Positions 60,681 to 64,000 of a DNA stretch of 64,000 bases are shown one piece after another (within the stretch, counting starts at the first letter, position 1; every line of letters starts with the position of its first letter). The notes beneath the pieces are model-generated. The model was not told the origin of the DNA, did not search any database, and saw only the letters and a program-made list of their open reading frames with translations. Location of the stretch: NCBI GenBank assembly GCA_037013685.1, contig CM072919.1:28571866-28635865 (forward strand), given 5' to 3'. The position numbers and the translations under genes are program-made. This stretch comes from Acridotheres tristis (taxonomy: Eukaryota > Chordata > Aves > Passeriformes > Sturnidae).

Positions 60681-60740
60681 CCTCGATAGTGGACTGCATA
60701 AGCTGTAGGATCGACAATGCTGCAGATAAGACGTGTTTAA

Positions 60741-61670
60741 TTGTTTCAAATGATATCAGTAATTGTGCCAATGTTAATTTTATGGTTATTAATGTCACCA
60801 GCTGGAATTGATGTTGCTTTGGGATATGGAATGCAAAAGGATCAACTGACTACTCTTCATTCTAGAATGAAGAGGGAGGTCCAGGCAGAAATGCAGGTGA
60901 TAAAGGTTTCCAATGCAATCCAGGCTGAGAATGTAATGATTGGGTTAGTCAAAGATTTTGCCGAAATGCAAAACACCAATAGAATAACTGCTTGTCTGCC
61001 AATACTAAAGGCAGCGGGAGGCCCAGTAAGCCGGGGAATTATAACGTCAAAATTACCTGAAATACAAAAGAACAAAACAATTGCATGTAAACAAGTACCA
61101 GAGTCGAGGCAAGTAATCAAAGAAACCTAAAAAGTAATAGGGGAATGGATGAGGCCTTTGAGGAAACAAGACTGTATTTTAAGTCATGGAAAGGTAGGAC
61201 AAATCATAGAGTGGTGGGTTGAAGATCAAAACCTTGCAAACTGGGAATGCTTCTTGCCACACTATAAAAAGATTAAAGAGCCTATGACAGAGACCACTAT
61301 TGTATGGAAGTGTGAGGAAAAAGATTGGAAAGGTCAAATGGAACCTTGGGACAGTGCATGGTCCATGGGTATACTTCAAAAATTTCAATATATGGCAAAT
61401 ACCCCTTGGTGCATTAAGTGGGAAGACCCTGAGAATGAAACAGATCCAGCAGTGGTGGACACTGCCACTAGTAGTAGAATAAAGGCAGAAGAAGTAAGTT
61501 GGTGGGCATGTAATAGATCTTATGATTGTACTTCTGACGACATAGAGATGAAACAAATGCCACCACTGGCAGTAGCCTTGCAAATTGGTTGCGCCTGCAG
61601 GGGAATCAAACATAAACAAGGTAAAGTTGATTATAAGATAATGGTGGGATGTAAAAAGAGTACAATCTGA
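60741..61670 (+). pseudogene. Class I ERV env: surface subunit region
   Basis: Starts MFQMISVIVPMLILWLLMSP, a signal-peptide-like hydrophobic N-terminus. Basic dibasic-containing and Trp/Cys-rich segments follow (WWVEDQNLANWECFLPHY, WWACNRSYDC, IGCACRGIKHKQG). A TAA at 61128-61130 splits it into 60741-61130 and 61149-61670, in different frames. The frame stops at 61670, before the furin-type site region could be identified. Non-functional. Confidence 0.7.
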
Positions 61671-62518
61671 AGTCCAGGACAATTTATATGGGCAACAAGT
61701 GATGGTACCTGGACAACACATCTGCCTGTAGACAGGAAAGTAAAGGAAATAACTCTGGGCCTCCCTACTTTATGTCCGATTTGGAAAAAGTCCCCATTTA
61801 ATGGAAAACACAAACTTCTGGAGATAAAAACAAAACAAGAAGTTCCAGATCAAGATGAAACTTGGCAAGAATCATCTAGTGGAGTGAAATTTGGATGGGC
61901 CCTAGAGTCTTTATTTGGTCCAATAGCAAAATACCAAAACAGAGAAATGTTGTATAAACATACAGGTCAAGTAGACAAGACTAGCAAGAGTTACCCAGGA
62001 AGGATTTAGAGAACTAAACATGCAATTACACCACCAAAATGACTTTAGAAAATCGATTTGCCTTAGATATGTTACTTCTGAACGAGCATGGGGTGTGTGG
62101 ATTTTTAAAAGGGCAAATTGATCATTGTTGCATTCATACCCCAAAAGTGACTGCAGAAGTAAAATATTGCATCAATCAATTGAAACAAATAAAGTATGAG
62201 GCACAAGAAGAAGAAAAGGACTTGACTACAAGCTGGTTAGACAAAATCTTCAAAGGGTTAGGATGGAATGTGAGTTCATGGATTAAGTCTATCATTGAGA
62301 GTTTGATAATCTTATTAATTATGTTCTTAGTGATTTGGTTAGTTTACAGCATCCTGAAAAGAGAAATAGAGAAAAGGACATCCTGGAACCTAAAGATAAT
62401 GAAGGCACCAACACGGGACAGAAATCCACACCCATCATCTTCAGGTTCCCCAGTTTGTGACAGCATCTATGACAACGGTTGTAACAACCATGGATTTGAA
62501 GACGAACATCAAGTATAA
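61671..62518 (+). pseudogene. Class I ERV env: transmembrane subunit region
   Basis: 61671-62038 carries env-like fragments in broken frames. From 62039 to 62518 a frame encodes the transmembrane subunit: a heptad-type segment with a cysteine cluster, an ectodomain, one membrane span (SLIILLIMFLVIWLVYSIL, about 62305-62360) and a hydrophilic cytoplasmic tail. The frame starts inside the gene, without a fusion peptide. Broken. Confidence 0.75.
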
Positions 62519-62587
62519 ACTGAGAAGCCAAAAGGACTGTATCAAGTGAAAGCATTTACACTTATTATAGTGAAGTGAAAATACTTT

Positions 62588-62600
62588 CAAAGGGGAGAAA
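62588..62600 (+). other. Polypurine tract of class I ERV
   Basis: CAAAGGGGAGAAA immediately before the TGATACC start of the 3' LTR. Confidence 0.75.
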
Positions 62601-63137
62601 TGATACCACAGGGTTAAAATGTTGCCAAAATCATGGGAACTGCATACAATAGATTCAGAGGGGTGGAAAAGAAGATTGGGTCTGGTAGGCATGGGAAAGA
62701 GAACAAGGCCCTTGGAACGAATATTGACCTTTGGTTTTTTTCTAGATCATGTGAAGCTACACCTGTGTAATCATCATATGATAAATGATATGATTGTTAA
62801 ATGTAAGGATTGTTTGGTAATTGAATATGATTATTGTTTAATCGTAATAAGAATAATGAGAAGCGATGCAATTGTAACAAGAATCATGAGAAAGAATATT
62901 TGGGGGGGCCTAATGAAAATTACAAGAACACATACTTGGACAAGATCAATATATATATAGTATACAATAGAACAATATGTGTTTAATACATGGTTATAAA
63001 ACGAAAAGGGTATAAGAACAGGTTCATTTCGGATCTATGTCGGAGTCAGATTTGGGTCTGCACCCCTTATTCCCAGAGCTCTTCAATAAAGCACCTGCAT
63101 ATAATCATTGTGTGATTATGTGTTTTCAATACTATCA
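62601..63137 (+). repeat. 3' LTR of class I ERV
   Basis: A 537-bp LTR bounded by TGATA and TATCA-type inverted ends, with a TATAAG box at 63011-63016 and AATAAA at 63085-63090. Its first ~180 bases match the fragment at 56559-56741. Confidence 0.85.
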
Positions 63138-64000
63138 CCGCCATTACTTGATATATACAATGCACTTCAAAGACAAAATGTTTTGTCGTTAAACATCAGG
63201 AGTAAGTGAAATCACCCAGCATGTGTGAAGCCAAGACAATTATTTTACTTGCCTCTTTGTGAGGAGTCAAAAATAAGGTCTACATCATTCCCCTTGCACT
63301 CTGAAGCAAAAAAAAAAGTTTGCTGTTCCTTACAAGGAATTCAATACTCCTCTAAGCTAAAGAGAATGGGAGCAATATAAAATTGTTGCACCACATAAGT
63401 AAACATTCAGATGGAGTAGCAACTAAGAGCAGCAGAGATTTACTTCCTCAAAATTACATGCAAGAAAATGAAATTATGTGTAAGACATACACTATAATCC
63501 TGCAGGCCTTAAGAACAAGTGGACTGATATTACTGAATTAATAAAGCCAGTGTAGTAACTTCAGAATGTAATGTACAATAGCTTACGAAACAACTAGTAA
63601 AGTGTGTGTGTATGTGTGTACTGGGGGGGGAGAGGGGGAAGTTCTTGTCAACAGGTAAAATATATTAAGCCATTCAGCTACCCATATATACCAGGCAATA
63701 AATACCACATAGCTTACATAAAACTAGAATTTACAAAAAGTTCTTTTTGAAAAGATGATTGCATCAATTTCGACCAATATGCTCCTAGTCCAAGTAGCAG
63801 TAACCAGTTTTTAAATTCTTTTCATTTACACAGTTTTAAACCGAAAACTAGGAAACTAACTTTTAAAATTGAAAACGGTCATAAGTGCACTACTGAGAAA
63901 CTGCAAGCAACACAAGTGACTAGCTCAGACCAGATGAGCATGGCAGAGCATACCATTTACACAGAAAAGAGATAGATGGAATGGGGGAGAAGTGAAAGAA
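63138..64000. other. Flanking non-coding sequence
   Basis: AT-rich sequence with a short TG dinucleotide run and a G-rich tract (about 63602-63640). No gene recognised up to the window end. Confidence 0.6.

Larger units (their letters stand above)
56559..63137 (+). mobile_element. Class I ERV provirus, gag and protease deleted, nested LTR insert
   Basis: Plus-strand element: 5' LTR fragment (56559-56741), pol from the end of protease through integrase (about 56758-59970), an inserted solo LTR (59978-60680), env (60741-62518), a polypurine tract and a 3' LTR (62601-63137). Pol and env organisation (gamma-like RT, RNase H, integrase, single-membrane TM protein) marks it as class I. Many stops and frameshifts break both genes. 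The 5' fragment and matching part of the 3' LTR differ at about 20 of 170 positions, so it is much older than the ERV at 37-43 kb. Confidence 0.85.

Noticed and set aside
1..64000. CRISPR arrays, bacterial operons, riboswitches, tRNA or rRNA genes
   Set aside because: The window is vertebrate nuclear DNA with spliced genes; repeats lack CRISPR spacer structure and no tRNA or rRNA fold was recognised.

Overview
This is eukaryotic nuclear DNA, almost certainly from a songbird-like bird. Three conserved vertebrate genes with avian-type coding sequence (MBLAC2, CETN3, MACIR) and one exon of a fourth (POLR3G) lie among CR1 LINE 3' ends and several families of bird-type endogenous retroviruses (ERVs). 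Human orthologues of all four genes are on 5q, which corresponds to the avian Z chromosome, so the window is probably from Z or a W gametolog; that placement is inference. There are two 100-base assembly gaps, at 4683-4782 and 43609-43708.

Layout. 1-4682 is a composite low-complexity satellite made of blocks of TTTCC, GCTC and GGCTC units. An LTR-like segment follows the first gap. 5.5-15.1 kb is non-coding apart from a CR1 fragment (8.84-9.55 kb), the first coding exon of POLR3G on the minus strand (12307-12435) and an LTR-like block near 13.1-13.8 kb. A CpG island at about 15.1-15.9 kb starts MBLAC2 (plus strand, two coding exons). Between MBLAC2 and CETN3 lie three minus-strand LTR-like insertions and a CpG-rich island of unknown role. 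CETN3 (plus strand, five coding exons, 25859-34407) has every splice junction resolved and encodes a full 167-residue centrin.

37236-43608 is a minus-strand, env-less class III (ERV-L or spuma-like) provirus. Its two 618-bp LTRs differ at only six positions, so it is young. It has an unusual membrane-spanning, repeat-containing pre-gag segment. Next to it, across the second gap, is an LTR with a perfect tRNA-Gly primer-binding site. The intronless MACIR coding sequence lies at 49361-49984 on the minus strand and is followed, in the same frame, by about 110 further open codons. 54.8-63.1 kb is a nested ERV mosaic: a betaretrovirus-like 5' end on the minus strand, a second minus-strand LTR, and a plus-strand class I provirus that has lost gag and protease. 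That provirus carries broken pol and env, a purine microsatellite inside its reverse transcriptase, and a 703-bp solo LTR between integrase and env.

How the genes relate. POLR3G and MBLAC2 are divergent and appear to share a promoter region; MBLAC2 and CETN3 are head-to-tail. The products act in unrelated cell processes (Pol III transcription, acyl-CoA hydrolysis, centrosome, cilium and macrophage trafficking), so the linkage is conserved synteny rather than a pathway. The ERV genes are parts of mobile elements, most of them broken.
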